Source: CAYMUC01 sp964471865
Lineage (GTDB): Bacteria; Actinomycetota; Acidimicrobiia; Acidimicrobiales; Ilumatobacteraceae
Length of the DNA: 56,279 bases
Assembly (NCBI GenBank): GCA_964471865.1
Contig: CAYYHU010000010.1
Location: forward strand, 1-56,279
Direction: 5' to 3'
The position numbers and the translations under genes were made by a program. Under the pieces are notes generated by a model, which saw only the letters and a list, made by a program, of their open reading frames with translations, was not told where the DNA came from and made no database searches. Positions 16,781-25,073 of this stretch are shown in pieces; within the stretch, counting starts at the first letter, position 1, and every line of letters begins with the position of its first letter.

Positions 16781-17577
16781 GGGTACAACCGCCGGTTGAA
16801 GTACCGAGCCGCGACCATCGTGGATCCGCCCGCCCAGATGGCGAGTACGGCGAGATGTCCGAGCGCGGCGGCGACCGAGATCGGCATCGTCGTGACCCCT
16901 CGCGCCAGTTCCACGCCATGCCATAGCGGCGTGACCCAGCCGATCGCTTGAAGACCAACGGGCAGTTGTGACAAGGGATAGAACGCTCCGCCGAAGAGGA
17001 ACAAGGGAACGACGACGAAACGTTGGATGGCCGAGAACGACGTGTCGAGGGTGCGCGTCGCCGTCCACGCGCTGATCGGCATGCCACACGCGATGCCACA
17101 CAACGCCGCCGCCGGGACCGCCAGGATCAGACCGGGATCCCGGGTGTCGGGAAAGGCCGCCAAGGCCACCGCCACGGTGCCCGCGGCCATCGCGGCGCGA
17201 AGTCCGATCCACAAGGCCTGTCCGAGAGCGAGATCGGTGGCCCCCAATCGGGTCGCAGCTCCGGCATGAAACGACCGGCTCCATGTGAAGGAGTTCATGA
17301 GACTCCACAGGCTCTCGTTCGCCGCGAGCATCATCGCCGTGGTCGCGAGGAGCCCGGGGCCGAGAAAGGCGAGATACGAGCCCCCCACCGTCGCAGCACC
17401 ATCACCGTCGTCCACGAGGGTTCCGACCCCGATTCCGATGGCGAGGAGATACAGCATCGGCTGGACGAAGGAGGACAGCAGGTTCGCTTTCCACACGCGC
17501 CGGTAGAAAGCCCAATGCCATTCCACGTTGCGAATCGCTCCGGTCCACACGGCTGCGGTCTCGCTGGGTCGCGACAT
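16777..17577 (-). CDS. ABC-2 type transporter permease (NodJ-like), first subunit
   Basis: 266 residues with six predicted helices (VWKANLLSSFVQPMLYLLAIGIGVG; FSAIQRFVVVPLFLFGGAFYPLSQLP; TPLWHGVELARG). It is paralogous to the downstream permease, so the exporter is a heterodimer in the membrane plane. The gene starts 5 bp after the ATPase gene ends and its stop overlaps the next start by 4 bp, one tight operon. Confidence 0.9.
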   Translation of the reverse strand: MSRPSETAAVWTGAIRNVEWHWAFYRRVWKANLLSSFVQPMLYLLAIGIGVGTLVDDGDGAATVGGSYLAFLGPGLLATTAMMLAANESLWSLMNSFTWSRSFHAGAATRLGATDLALGQALWIGLRAAMAAGTVAVALAAFPDTRDPGLILAVPAAALCGIACGMPISAWTATRTLDTSFSAIQRFVVVPLFLFGGAFYPLSQLPVGLQAIGWVTPLWHGVELARGVTTMPISVAAALGHLAVLAIWAGGSTMVAARYFNRRLYP

Positions 17578-17582
17578 CAGGA

Positions 17583-18512
17583 TCAGTCCACCAATGTCCG
17601 ACCGGTGAGATGCAAGAAGACGTCTTCGAGCGTGGAGCGTCGCACGAGACTGGATATCGGTTGCAGACCTCGCCCGTGGACCTCGGCGAGCGCGGCTTCA
17701 CCATCGCTCGCGTAGACCAGAACGCGATCGGCGAGCGCCTCGACGCGGTCCCCGATTCCGTCGAGATGCCCAGCGGCCTCGGAGGACGCTCCGACACCGA
17801 AACGGACCTCGAGGACCTCGCGGGTTGCATACCGTTCGATCAGTGAGCGAGGGGACCCCTCAGCGACGATGCGGCCGTGATCCATGACCACGAGGCGGTC
17901 GCACAGTTGTTCGGCCTCGTCCATGTAGTGGGTGGTCAACACGAGTGTGGCGCCCTGTTCTTTGAGGCGATACAGCCGTTCCCACAAGACATGTCGGGCT
18001 TGAGGATCCAGACCCGTGGTCGGCTCGTCCAACAGCACGAGTTCGGGATCGTTGATGAGGGACCGAGCGATCGTCACCCGGCGCTTCATGCCTCCGCTGA
18101 GAGGTTCGACTCGACTGTCGGCTCGGTCCGACAGTTGGACGAACTCGAGAAGTTCCCGGGCTCGGCGACGAGCCTCGCGATAGGAGAGGTCGAAGTAGCG
18201 GCCATAGATCACGAGATTCTCGAGGACGGTGAGTTCCCCATCGAGGGCGTCTTGTTGGGGTACCGAGCCGAGACGGGACCGGATCATGCGACCCTGGGTG
18301 GCGGGATCGAGTCCGAAGATTCGCAACTCTCCCGAGGTCACCGGTGAGACACAGCCGATCATTCGCATCGTCGAGGATTTCCCCGCCCCATTCGGGCCGA
18401 GGAACCCGAAGGCTTCCCCCGCGGACACCTCGACGTCGATTCCGTCCACCGCGGTGAAAGAACCGAAACGTTTGGTGAGACCGCGGGCCCGGATGAGGGG
18501 TTCGGTGGTCAT
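17583..18512 (-). CDS. ABC transporter ATP-binding protein (NodI/CcmA-like)
   Basis: 309 residues. Walker A GPNGAGKS is at 39-46, the signature LSGGMKRR at 138-145, and Walker B LVLLDEP at 158-164 followed by TTGLDPQARH. The C-terminal extension of about 90 residues (VLEVRFGVGASSEAAGHLDG onward) is typical of drug/lipooligosaccharide exporters. It energises the two permeases encoded directly downstream. TAGCGT lies 9 nt before the ATG and is shared divergently with the GNAT gene promoter. Confidence 0.95.
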   Translation of the reverse strand: MTTEPLIRARGLTKRFGSFTAVDGIDVEVSAGEAFGFLGPNGAGKSSTMRMIGCVSPVTSGELRIFGLDPATQGRMIRSRLGSVPQQDALDGELTVLENLVIYGRYFDLSYREARRRARELLEFVQLSDRADSRVEPLSGGMKRRVTIARSLINDPELVLLDEPTTGLDPQARHVLWERLYRLKEQGATLVLTTHYMDEAEQLCDRLVVMDHGRIVAEGSPRSLIERYATREVLEVRFGVGASSEAAGHLDGIGDRVEALADRVLVYASDGEAALAEVHGRGLQPISSLVRRSTLEDVFLHLTGRTLVD

Positions 18513-18521
18513 GCGATGGCG

Positions 18522-18527
18522 ACGCTA
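18522..18527 (-). promoter_or_regulatory. Putative -10 element (TAGCGT), ABC exporter operon
   Basis: TAGCGT ends 9 nt before the ATG, slightly longer than the 6-8 nt seen elsewhere; a leader of one to three bases is possible. Confidence 0.45.
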
Positions 18528-18536
18528 CCGCTCTGA

Positions 18537-18542
18537 CAGGAT
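18537..18542 (+). promoter_or_regulatory. Putative leaderless -10 variant (CAGGAT), GNAT gene
   Basis: CAGGAT ends 6 nt before the ATG. It has C in place of the first T of TAnnnT, a variant also seen before larB. Confidence 0.4.
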
Positions 18543-18548
18543 GACCCG

Positions 18549-19067
18549 ATGAGCCTCGAGCTGATCTCGGTCGACACGAGCGACCTTTCGACCCTCGACC
18601 AGATGGCTCGGCTCAATGGACGCAACGTTCCCGAACTCGGCCCCGCCGATCTCGCGAAGATCACCGATCTCGTCTCGCGGGCCTGGTGGAGCCTTGCGGT
18701 ACTCGACGAGGGCGGAAGCCTCGCGGGCTTCGCGATCGTGTTCGAACCGGGTGCCCAGTACACCAGTGTGAACTACCGCTACTTCGATGAGCGGTATCGC
18801 GATTTCGTCTACCTGGACCGGGTGGCCGTGGATGGGGCCTGGCGGCGTCGAGGGGTGGCGACGATGATCTACGACGCCGTCGCCGATCGAGGCCGAGACC
18901 GGGGATGGTTCGCTCTCGAGGTCAACGTGGCACCCCGTAACGAGGTGTCATTGGCCTTTCACCGCCGCTACGGATTCACCGAGATCGCCCGTCAGAACAC
19001 GGGGAGCTATCCGGGACGTCCCGATGAAGAGATCATCGTGAGTCTGCAGGTGGCCCGACTCGGCTGA
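18549..19067 (+). CDS. GNAT-family N-acetyltransferase
   Basis: 172 residues. The acetyl-CoA-binding core is clear: beta4 YLDRVAVDGAWRRRGVATMIYDAV with the pyrophosphate loop RRRGVA, and motif B LEVNVAPRNEVSLAFHRRYGFTEI. It acetylates an amine; the acceptor is unknown. The N-terminal half begins SLELISVDTSDLSTLDQMARLN. It is monocistronic, divergent from the ABC exporter and convergent with the nitrilase-family gene. Confidence 0.9.
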   Translation: MSLELISVDTSDLSTLDQMARLNGRNVPELGPADLAKITDLVSRAWWSLAVLDEGGSLAGFAIVFEPGAQYTSVNYRYFDERYRDFVYLDRVAVDGAWRRRGVATMIYDAVADRGRDRGWFALEVNVAPRNEVSLAFHRRYGFTEIARQNTGSYPGRPDEEIIVSLQVARLG

Positions 19068-19088
19068 GTTGTCCGCTGGCGCGGCGCT

Positions 19089-19859
19089 TCACAGCATGCG
19101 TCGATCGCGTTGGAAAGGAAATCGTTCCCGAACCTCGCGCACAGTGGCCGGATCGAGATCCGCGAACATCACCGTCTCGGTGGAGGCGGCGCTCACGAGC
19201 GTCTCACCGAGAGGATCGATGATCGCGGAGTCCCCCGAGTAGTCGAGACCCTCGCCCGATCCGACCCGGTTGGCACCCACGACGTAGGCCTGGTTCTCGA
19301 TGGCACGCGCGACGAGCAGTGATCGCCAATGGTGACGACGGCCGGCAGGCCAGTTCGCGGGGATCAGATAGACGTCGGTATCAGGCGCGAGCGCCCAGAA
19401 CTCGTTGGCGAACCGCAGGTCGTAACAGACGAAAAGGCTGCAGCGCAGACCTTCGACGTCCACCGTCACCCAGGCGTCACCGCCGCGGAAGTGACGGTCC
19501 TCACCGGCGTAGGTGAAGGGATGGATCTTGGCGTAGCGATGACAGGTGCCATCGGGGGCCGCGAGCACGAACACGTTCTGGGGCCGCCGATCGTCACCGG
19601 CATCGTTCGGGATCTCAGGACAGGTCCCCGCGACCCACATGCCGTGGCGGCGAGCGGCCTCGCGCAGAAAGGTCGAGGACGGACCGTCGACACTCTCGGC
19701 GATATCGGCTCCAACCGCGAAGCCGGTGGAGAACATCTCGGTCAACAACGCCAGTCGGGCGCCGCCAGCCGCGGCGGTGGCGATGGCTGGCGTGACGCGC
19801 GCAAAGGTCGCTTCCCGATCACACCAGTCGATGTCATGTTGGATCACCGCAACGCGCAT
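19089..19859 (-). CDS. Carbon-nitrogen hydrolase, probable omega-amidase (Nit2/YafV-like)
   Basis: 256 residues with the nitrilase-superfamily triad: E41 (LLTEMFSTGF), K111 (YAKIHPF) and C145 (FVCYDLRF). The TEMFSTGF and KIHPFTYAGE signatures match the omega-amidase branch, which hydrolyses 2-oxoglutaramate and 2-oxosuccinamate to the dicarboxylate and ammonia. The gene lies 10 bp downstream of an aminotransferase of the glutamine/methionine transaminase type, which supports that role because such enzymes produce 2-oxoglutaramate. It also has its own TAGAGT element 7 nt upstream, inside that short gap and the neighbour's 3' end. Confidence 0.82.
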   Translation of the reverse strand: MRVAVIQHDIDWCDREATFARVTPAIATAAAGGARLALLTEMFSTGFAVGADIAESVDGPSSTFLREAARRHGMWVAGTCPEIPNDAGDDRRPQNVFVLAAPDGTCHRYAKIHPFTYAGEDRHFRGGDAWVTVDVEGLRCSLFVCYDLRFANEFWALAPDTDVYLIPANWPAGRRHHWRSLLVARAIENQAYVVGANRVGSGEGLDYSGDSAIIDPLGETLVSAASTETVMFADLDPATVREVRERFPFQRDRRML

Positions 19860-19866
19860 GGTGCCG

Positions 19867-19872
19867 ACTCTA
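19867..19872 (-). promoter_or_regulatory. Putative leaderless -10 element (TAGAGT), nitrilase-family gene
   Basis: TAGAGT ends 7 nt before the ATG. It overlaps the very end of the upstream aminotransferase gene, so the amidase may have an internal operon promoter. Confidence 0.45.
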
Positions 19873-21060
19873 CGGGGAAGGACTCATTGACGTGAGCGAC
19901 GCAAGTCGTTCAACGGCGAGATCGATCAGTTCGGGCCGTTTACAGAACGCGAAGCGGACCAGGGAGCGCACGTCCTCGCGATGGGCCGGGTCGTAGAACA
20001 CGGCGTTGGGGATCGCGACGACGCCGCATCGATGAGGCAGTTCCCGACAAAACGCCACTCCGTCACCGTCCTCGCGCAACGGTCGAATGTCAGCGGTGAC
20101 GAAATAGGTGCCCGCAGGAACGTAGACCTCGAGCCCGGTCGCGGTGAGACCGGCGACGAGGCGATCCCGTCGATCTTGGAGTCGGTTCGCGAGACCGGTG
20201 AAGTACTCGTCGGGAAGCGACAGCCCCGCCGCGATACCGATCTGAAAGGGTCCACCTCCTGCGAAGGTCAGAAACTGCTTGGCGGTGCGCACCGCGGCGA
20301 TGAGGTCGCGTGGCCCACTGCACCATCCGATCTTCCAGCCGGTGGTGTCGAAGGTTTTGCCACCCGAGGAGATCGTGACGGTCCGTTCGGCCATACCGTC
20401 GAACGTCGCGATCGGACGATGCGAGCGACCATCGAAGGTGATGTGTTCGTACACCTCGTCAGAGACCACGATCAGATCGTGTTCGATGGCGAGGCGTGCC
20501 ACCTCGGCCATCGCCTCATCGTCGAGGACCGCGCCCGTCGGGTTGTGGGGGGTGTTGAGCAGGATCACGCGGGTTCGCGCCGTGATGGCTCGCCGCAGCC
20601 GATCGGGGTCGAGTTCGTAGCGCGGTGGTTCCAACAACACGGGACGCAGCACTCCACCCGCCATCGCGACCGAAGCGGCATAACTGTCGTACATCGGTTC
20701 GAGCACGACGACCTCGTCCCCGGAGTCGAGCAGCGCGAACATCGCCGCTGCGATCGCCTCGGTGGCTCCGGCGGTGACGAGTACCTCGGTATCGGGGTCG
20801 AGTTCGATGCCGTAGAAGCGGTGCTGATGCGCCGCGATCGCATGGCGCAAGGGAGCCACACCGATCGCCGGGGGATATTGGTTCTGGCCCTCAGCAATGG
20901 CGGCCCGCGCCGCTTCGAGCACCTCGGGTGGACCGTCGGTATCGGGAAAACCCTGACCCAGATTGACCGCCCCCGTCTCGACTGCGAGCGCGGTCATCTC
21001 AGCGAAAATGGTCGTGCCGAAACCCTGGAGTTTGGCCGATAGCCGAGGAACCCGCGTCAC
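19870..21060 (-). CDS. Class I/II aminotransferase (glutamine/methionine transaminase or DapC type)
   Basis: 396 residues. PLP lysine K235 in SSGGKTFDTTGWKIGW, NTPHNPTG and SDEVYEHITFD are present, and the N-terminal VNLGQGFPDTDGP plus NQYPPAIGVAPLR are typical of the YbdL/kynurenine aminotransferase/DapC branch. Such enzymes often use glutamine as amino donor. Adjacency to the omega-amidase makes a glutamine transaminase-omega-amidase pathway likely, as in methionine salvage. DapC-like activity in lysine synthesis cannot be excluded. Its ATG overlaps the stop of the beta-CASP gene by 4 bp. Confidence 0.88.
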   Translation of the reverse strand: MTRVPRLSAKLQGFGTTIFAEMTALAVETGAVNLGQGFPDTDGPPEVLEAARAAIAEGQNQYPPAIGVAPLRHAIAAHQHRFYGIELDPDTEVLVTAGATEAIAAAMFALLDSGDEVVVLEPMYDSYAASVAMAGGVLRPVLLEPPRYELDPDRLRRAITARTRVILLNTPHNPTGAVLDDEAMAEVARLAIEHDLIVVSDEVYEHITFDGRSHRPIATFDGMAERTVTISSGGKTFDTTGWKIGWCSGPRDLIAAVRTAKQFLTFAGGGPFQIGIAAGLSLPDEYFTGLANRLQDRRDRLVAGLTATGLEVYVPAGTYFVTADIRPLREDGDGVAFCRELPHRCGVVAIPNAVFYDPAHREDVRSLVRFAFCKRPELIDLAVERLASLTSMSPSP

Positions 21061-22430
21061 AACATCACCTGCTCACCGTGTCGGGGCACCACCGCTGTCC
21101 AGTCGAGTTCGTCTCGGATTCTCGCTGCGAGCGCTCGGGAGGCGGCTGGTTCGCCATGGACACAGAACACGCCTCGAGGGGATGTCGATGCCGTCGACAG
21201 CCACGCCATGAGATCGTCGGCATCGGCATGCACCGACAGACCACCGAGATCGGCGATCTCGGCGCGGACCCGTACGTAACGACCCATCATCTTGATCTCC
21301 GAGGCTCCTTCGAGAAGTGACCGCCCACGGGTTCCCACGGCCTGAAACCCTGCCAGCACCACCGAGGATGCCGGATCGGGAAGATAGCGGGCGAGGTGGT
21401 GTACGACGCGTCCTCCCGATGCCATCCCCGAGGCCGAGATGATGATCTTGGGTTCATCCGATGCCGTCACCGCTTTGGAACTCATTGGATCATGGACCTC
21501 GGTGATGCGATGGTCGAGAAACGGTGTGGGGTCTTTCAGGACCTCGGGACGAAGTTGGGGATCGCGACGTTCGATCGCCCTTCGATACACCCCGAGAGCC
21601 GCGAGGGCCATGGGCGAGTCCACATAGACGGGAACGGGTGGTAGCTGTCCTCGGTCGTCGAGATGACCGAGATGATGCAGGATCACTTCGGTGCGGTCCA
21701 CGGCGAACGCCGGGATGATGACGGTCCCTCCCCGCTCGACGGTTCTCGCGATGACCTCGCCGAGACGTGTCGCAGGATCTTCGACGCTGTGGAGTCGATC
21801 CCCATAGGTGCTCTCCACGACGATCCATTCGACGTCACCGATAGGCGCCGGAGGACGCAGCAAAGGATGTGAGGATCGCCCGAGATCGCCACTGAAGATC
21901 ACCGATGTGGACGGTGTTCGCATCCTCACCACACAGGACCCCAGGATGTGGCCGGCGGGCTCCAGGGTCACGTCGAGGCCACCCGCGACGCTCACCTCGT
22001 GGCCCAATGCCGTGGCCTGCAGTCGCTGACTCGCCCGATCGGCGTCCTCCACGGTGTACAGCGGAAGTGCGGGATGATGTCGTGAGTACCCGGCCCGATT
22101 GGCGTAGTTCGCCTCCTCCTCTTGGAGATGGGCCGAGTCCGACAGCACGATCCTCGCCAGATCCACCGTGGACTCCGAGGCGTAGACGGTGCCTGCGAAG
22201 CCGTCGCGGACCAAACGGGGCAGATACCCACAGTGATCGAGATGGGCATGGCTCAACACCACGGCGTCAGGGGTTGGGATCCCGAGAGGGTCCCAGTTTC
22301 GAAGCCGTAGATCCTTGAGCCCTTGGAACAGCCCGCAATCGACGAGGACCGACGCACCGTCGTGTTCGAGGAGGAACTTGGATCCAGTCACCGTCCCCGC
22401 TGCACCGTGGAAACCCAAGACGGTGCTCAT
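21057..22430 (-). CDS. MBL-fold beta-CASP metallohydrolase (RNase-like, YSH1 type)
   Basis: 457 residues. The metallo-beta-lactamase zinc motif HAHLDH occupies residues 61-66, followed by the beta-CASP insertion and its motifs: STYGDRLH, ISASGMASGGRVVHHL and the C-terminal VHGEPAA histidine. Proteins of this layout are related to CPSF-73/YSH1 and bacterial RNases and act on RNA as endo- or 5'-exonucleases. It begins the three-gene minus-strand operon ending with the omega-amidase. Substrate and role in this operon are not evident. Confidence 0.9.
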   Translation of the reverse strand: MSTVLGFHGAAGTVTGSKFLLEHDGASVLVDCGLFQGLKDLRLRNWDPLGIPTPDAVVLSHAHLDHCGYLPRLVRDGFAGTVYASESTVDLARIVLSDSAHLQEEEANYANRAGYSRHHPALPLYTVEDADRASQRLQATALGHEVSVAGGLDVTLEPAGHILGSCVVRMRTPSTSVIFSGDLGRSSHPLLRPPAPIGDVEWIVVESTYGDRLHSVEDPATRLGEVIARTVERGGTVIIPAFAVDRTEVILHHLGHLDDRGQLPPVPVYVDSPMALAALGVYRRAIERRDPQLRPEVLKDPTPFLDHRITEVHDPMSSKAVTASDEPKIIISASGMASGGRVVHHLARYLPDPASSVVLAGFQAVGTRGRSLLEGASEIKMMGRYVRVRAEIADLGGLSVHADADDLMAWLSTASTSPRGVFCVHGEPAASRALAARIRDELDWTAVVPRHGEQVML

Positions 22431-22583
22431 CGCCGCGGCACTTCCGAGACAGAACCGTCACCGACATGGGGGCTCAACAGTGCACCAGTCACGACCTGTG
22501 AGGGTACGACGCGTGGCACGCCACTCCGAGTCAGCACCAGATCGCTCCAGGGGGCACCGACGAGGTCTGGGGACCCGTCGGGC

Positions 22584-23354
22584 TCAACGGGTGCTGGGGC
22601 GAGTACAGGGGTGACCCTCGATGACGGCGCACAGGGTGTCGAAGAGTCCCGAGGCCCCGAAGCGGAACGTCCCCGGGTGGACCCATGCTCGCCCCATGAC
22701 GGCCTCGGCCTGTTCAAGATACCCATCGGCCGCCTCGAGGGTGCTGATCCCTCCTGACGGCTTGATCCCAACCGCGCGCGAGGTCTCGCGAACGACATCG
22801 AGGAGCGCGCCCACCGCCAGCGGCGTGGCCGATACCGGTGTGGTCCCGGTGGAGGTCTTGAGGAAGTCCGCTCCGTGCTCCACCGCGAACCGGGCGGCAT
22901 CCACGATCGCTGACCGCTCGTTGAACGCCCCGGTCTCGAGAATCACCTTGACGATTCGGCGGCCTTGGACGATCTCGGCCACGGTGTCGAGGACCCGAGC
23001 AGCTCCGTCGATGTCTCCGGCGAGCAGAGCGCCGTAGGGCATGACCACATCGAGTTCATCGGCCCCGTGTTCGATGACCCCGTGAACTTCTCGGGCCACG
23101 GCGTCGGCATCGGTGGATCCGGAAGGAAAGTTCACCACCGTTGCCACCTTCACCCCGGTTCCAGCGAGATCTCGCGCGCACTGCGCGACGAAGGCTGGCG
23201 CGATACAGACCGCGGCGGCCCCACCGGGGACACAGACTGCCCGAGCACACAGCCGCTCGATCGCATCGGCATCGACGCCGGGACGCAGGTCGGTCAAGTC
23301 GAGCAGCCCCAGTATCTGATGGGCGCGATCCCGACGCCGAACCTCGTCACTCAT
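22584..23354 (-). CDS. deoC: Deoxyribose-phosphate aldolase
   Basis: 256 residues. Class I aldolase residues are in place: D102 (DELDVVMPYG), the proton-relay lysine region K136 (RRIVKVILETG), the Schiff-base lysine K166 (DFLKTSTG) and K198 (GIKPSGG). It cleaves 2-deoxyribose-5-phosphate to glyceraldehyde-3-phosphate and acetaldehyde in nucleoside catabolism. ATG 23354 is chosen because GAGGTG lies 6 nt upstream; an in-frame ATG at 23360 and a longer frame to 23417 exist. The 153 bp between this gene and the beta-CASP gene show nothing recognisable. Confidence 0.94.
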   Translation of the reverse strand: MSDEVRRRDRAHQILGLLDLTDLRPGVDADAIERLCARAVCVPGGAAAVCIAPAFVAQCARDLAGTGVKVATVVNFPSGSTDADAVAREVHGVIEHGADELDVVMPYGALLAGDIDGAARVLDTVAEIVQGRRIVKVILETGAFNERSAIVDAARFAVEHGADFLKTSTGTTPVSATPLAVGALLDVVRETSRAVGIKPSGGISTLEAADGYLEQAEAVMGRAWVHPGTFRFGASGLFDTLCAVIEGHPCTRPSTR

Positions 23355-23530
23355 GACCATCACCTCGCATCGATCCACTCGACCCCGCCCCGACAGACCG
23401 GATCTCGACACGACCATGGTCGAGGGCGACAGATGCGGCGTGATGGCAGGGGGCGGTCATGAGAACCGTCACCCTACGCCTTTGGGCCCGCCGCGATTTC
23501 CCCCACTCGGTGTGCGATGCTGGACGACCG

Positions 23531-24643
23531 ATGTCGGTCCTGGCGGTGGTGAGTCTCGTGGTGGGCATCGCCGTGCTCATCGGAGGTGCGGAATTCCTCG
23601 TCCGGGGGGCGTCACGTCTCGCAGCCCGCACCGGAATCTCCTCGATCGTGATCGGGTTGACCGTGGTCGCCTTTGGCACCTCCGCACCCGAACTCGCGGT
23701 CAGTTTGCAGTCGGCATTTCAGGACAACGCCGATCTCGCAGTGGGCAACATCGTGGGATCCAACATCGCCAACGTCTTGTTGGTTCTCGGCCTCGCCGCA
23801 GCCGTCGGTGGCGGTCTCGTCGTGGCCCAACGGATCGTGCGTATCGACGTCCCCTTGATGGTGGCGATCTCGGTGGTCGTATGGCTGATGGCCCTCGACG
23901 GGGAGATCAACCGGTTCGACGGCATCATCCTCGCCCTGGTGCTGACCGCGTACGTCGTCTGGACGGTACGAGCTGCCCGCCGGCCCGATCCGAAGAGCGA
24001 AGCCGAATACGACGAGGCTCTCAACCCCGAACAACTCGCCCAGAGCCCGGTGCTCGTCGATCTCGGACTGGTCCTGGGCGGGCTCATCGGACTGGTTCTC
24101 GGGGCGCGCCTGCTCGTGGACGGAGCCTCCGATATCGCCGCAGATCTCGGAGTTCCCGATCTCGTGATCGGCCTCACCGTGGTCGCCGTGGGTACCTCGA
24201 TGCCCGAGATCGCGACCTCGATTCTCGCAGCGATCCGAGGCGAACGCGATCTGGCGGTGGGCAATGCCGTGGGATCGAACCTGTTCAACCTGATGTGTGT
24301 GCTGGGTCTGTCCTCGGTGATCTCCCCCTCGGCGATCGCCGTCAGCGAGAGTGCCCGAAGTGTGGACATTCCGATCATGACCGCAGTGGCCGTGGCGTGC
24401 CTTCCCGTCTTCTTCAACGGATACACGCTCAAACGGTGGGAAGGAATCCTGTTCGTCGCCTATTACGGCGCCTACACCGCGTATCTCGTGCTCGGGGCGA
24501 CCGAAAGCGACTCTCAAGGTGCGTTCGGTGATGTGATGTTGTGGTTCGTCGTTCCCCTCACGGCGATCACTCTGGGGGTCATCGCCTACCGAGAGTGGCG
24601 GGCCGCGCGTTCCCTGCCACCGGTGAGTGGACTACGGTCCTGA
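23531..24643 (+). CDS. Calcium/sodium antiporter (CaCA superfamily, YrbG-like)
   Basis: 370 residues and about ten membrane helices in two inverted alpha-repeats. Ion-site motifs GTSAPE (49-54) with VGNIVGSNIAN, and GTSMPE (220-225) with VGNAVGSNLFN, are both intact. A charged cytoplasmic loop (RRPDPKSEAEYDEALNPEQ) joins the halves. It exchanges cytoplasmic calcium (or potassium) for sodium or protons. ATG 23531 starts right at the first helix; the longer frame from 23459 adds a non-conserved basic stretch. A competing frame (23353-24531) is an Arg/Gly-rich shadow. Confidence 0.95.
   Translation: MSVLAVVSLVVGIAVLIGGAEFLVRGASRLAARTGISSIVIGLTVVAFGTSAPELAVSLQSAFQDNADLAVGNIVGSNIANVLLVLGLAAAVGGGLVVAQRIVRIDVPLMVAISVVVWLMALDGEINRFDGIILALVLTAYVVWTVRAARRPDPKSEAEYDEALNPEQLAQSPVLVDLGLVLGGLIGLVLGARLLVDGASDIAADLGVPDLVIGLTVVAVGTSMPEIATSILAAIRGERDLAVGNAVGSNLFNLMCVLGLSSVISPSAIAVSESARSVDIPIMTAVAVACLPVFFNGYTLKRWEGILFVAYYGAYTAYLVLGATESDSQGAFGDVMLWFVVPLTAITLGVIAYREWRAARSLPPVSGLRS
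24633..24638 (+). promoter_or_regulatory. Putative -10 element (TACGGT), HhH protein gene, leadered
   Basis: TACGGT sits 34 nt before the ATG inside the antiporter 3' end; a GGAGGA ribosome-binding site follows at 24662-24667. Confidence 0.35.
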
Positions 24644-24672
24644 GGCGACGTCGAGAACGCCGGAGGAACACC

Positions 24673-24993
24673 ATGGCAGCGGTCGAAACCATCCGAGACA
24701 TCCCCGAAGTCACCGAGGAGATGGCCCAAGCTCTCGAGACCAACGGGATCGACACCCTGGCACAACTCAGTCAGACCGCTCCCAAGGAGATCTCGCGCAT
24801 CACCGGTTTGTCGGGAATGAACTCGATCATCGTCAAAGAGAAGGCCGAACGAGCCATCGAACGGGGCGCTGAGGCCTCGGGAGCGAAGAAGATGATGATG
24901 AAGGCCAAGAACACCGGGTTGTCCAAGAACGCCAAATCACGGACCCAGATGAAGATCTCATCGATGGTGTCGAACGTGTTTCGCAAGTTCTGA
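24673..24993 (+). CDS. Small helix-hairpin-helix protein
   Basis: 106 residues. Residues 1-60 (IRDIPEVTEEMAQALETNGIDTLAQLSQTAPKEISRITGLSG) form a helix-hairpin-helix fold like those in the RNA polymerase alpha C-terminal domain and in DNA repair proteins, so nucleic-acid binding is likely. The second half is very basic (KKMMMKAKNTGLSKNAKSRTQMK). GGAGGA six bases upstream fixes the ATG. No family name is recognised with certainty. It stands alone between the antiporter and the TetR gene. Confidence 0.75.
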   Translation: MAAVETIRDIPEVTEEMAQALETNGIDTLAQLSQTAPKEISRITGLSGMNSIIVKEKAERAIERGAEASGAKKMMMKAKNTGLSKNAKSRTQMKISSMVSNVFRKF

Positions 24994-25073
24994 GTCCTCG
25001 TCGTTCATCAACCGCAAGGACTCATCCAGACGACTCATCGGCGCGTTGATTCGACCTCAGCTGAGACCGACCC

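Noticed and set aside
15968..17308. Long version (446 codons) of the second ABC permease
   Set aside because: The N-terminal 170 codons are an out-of-frame reading of the first permease; GTG 16780 overlapping the upstream stop is the real start.
23353..24531. 392-codon plus-strand frame overlapping the CaCA antiporter
   Set aside because: Arg/Gly/Pro-rich out-of-frame shadow; the antiporter frame holds both ion-binding motifs.
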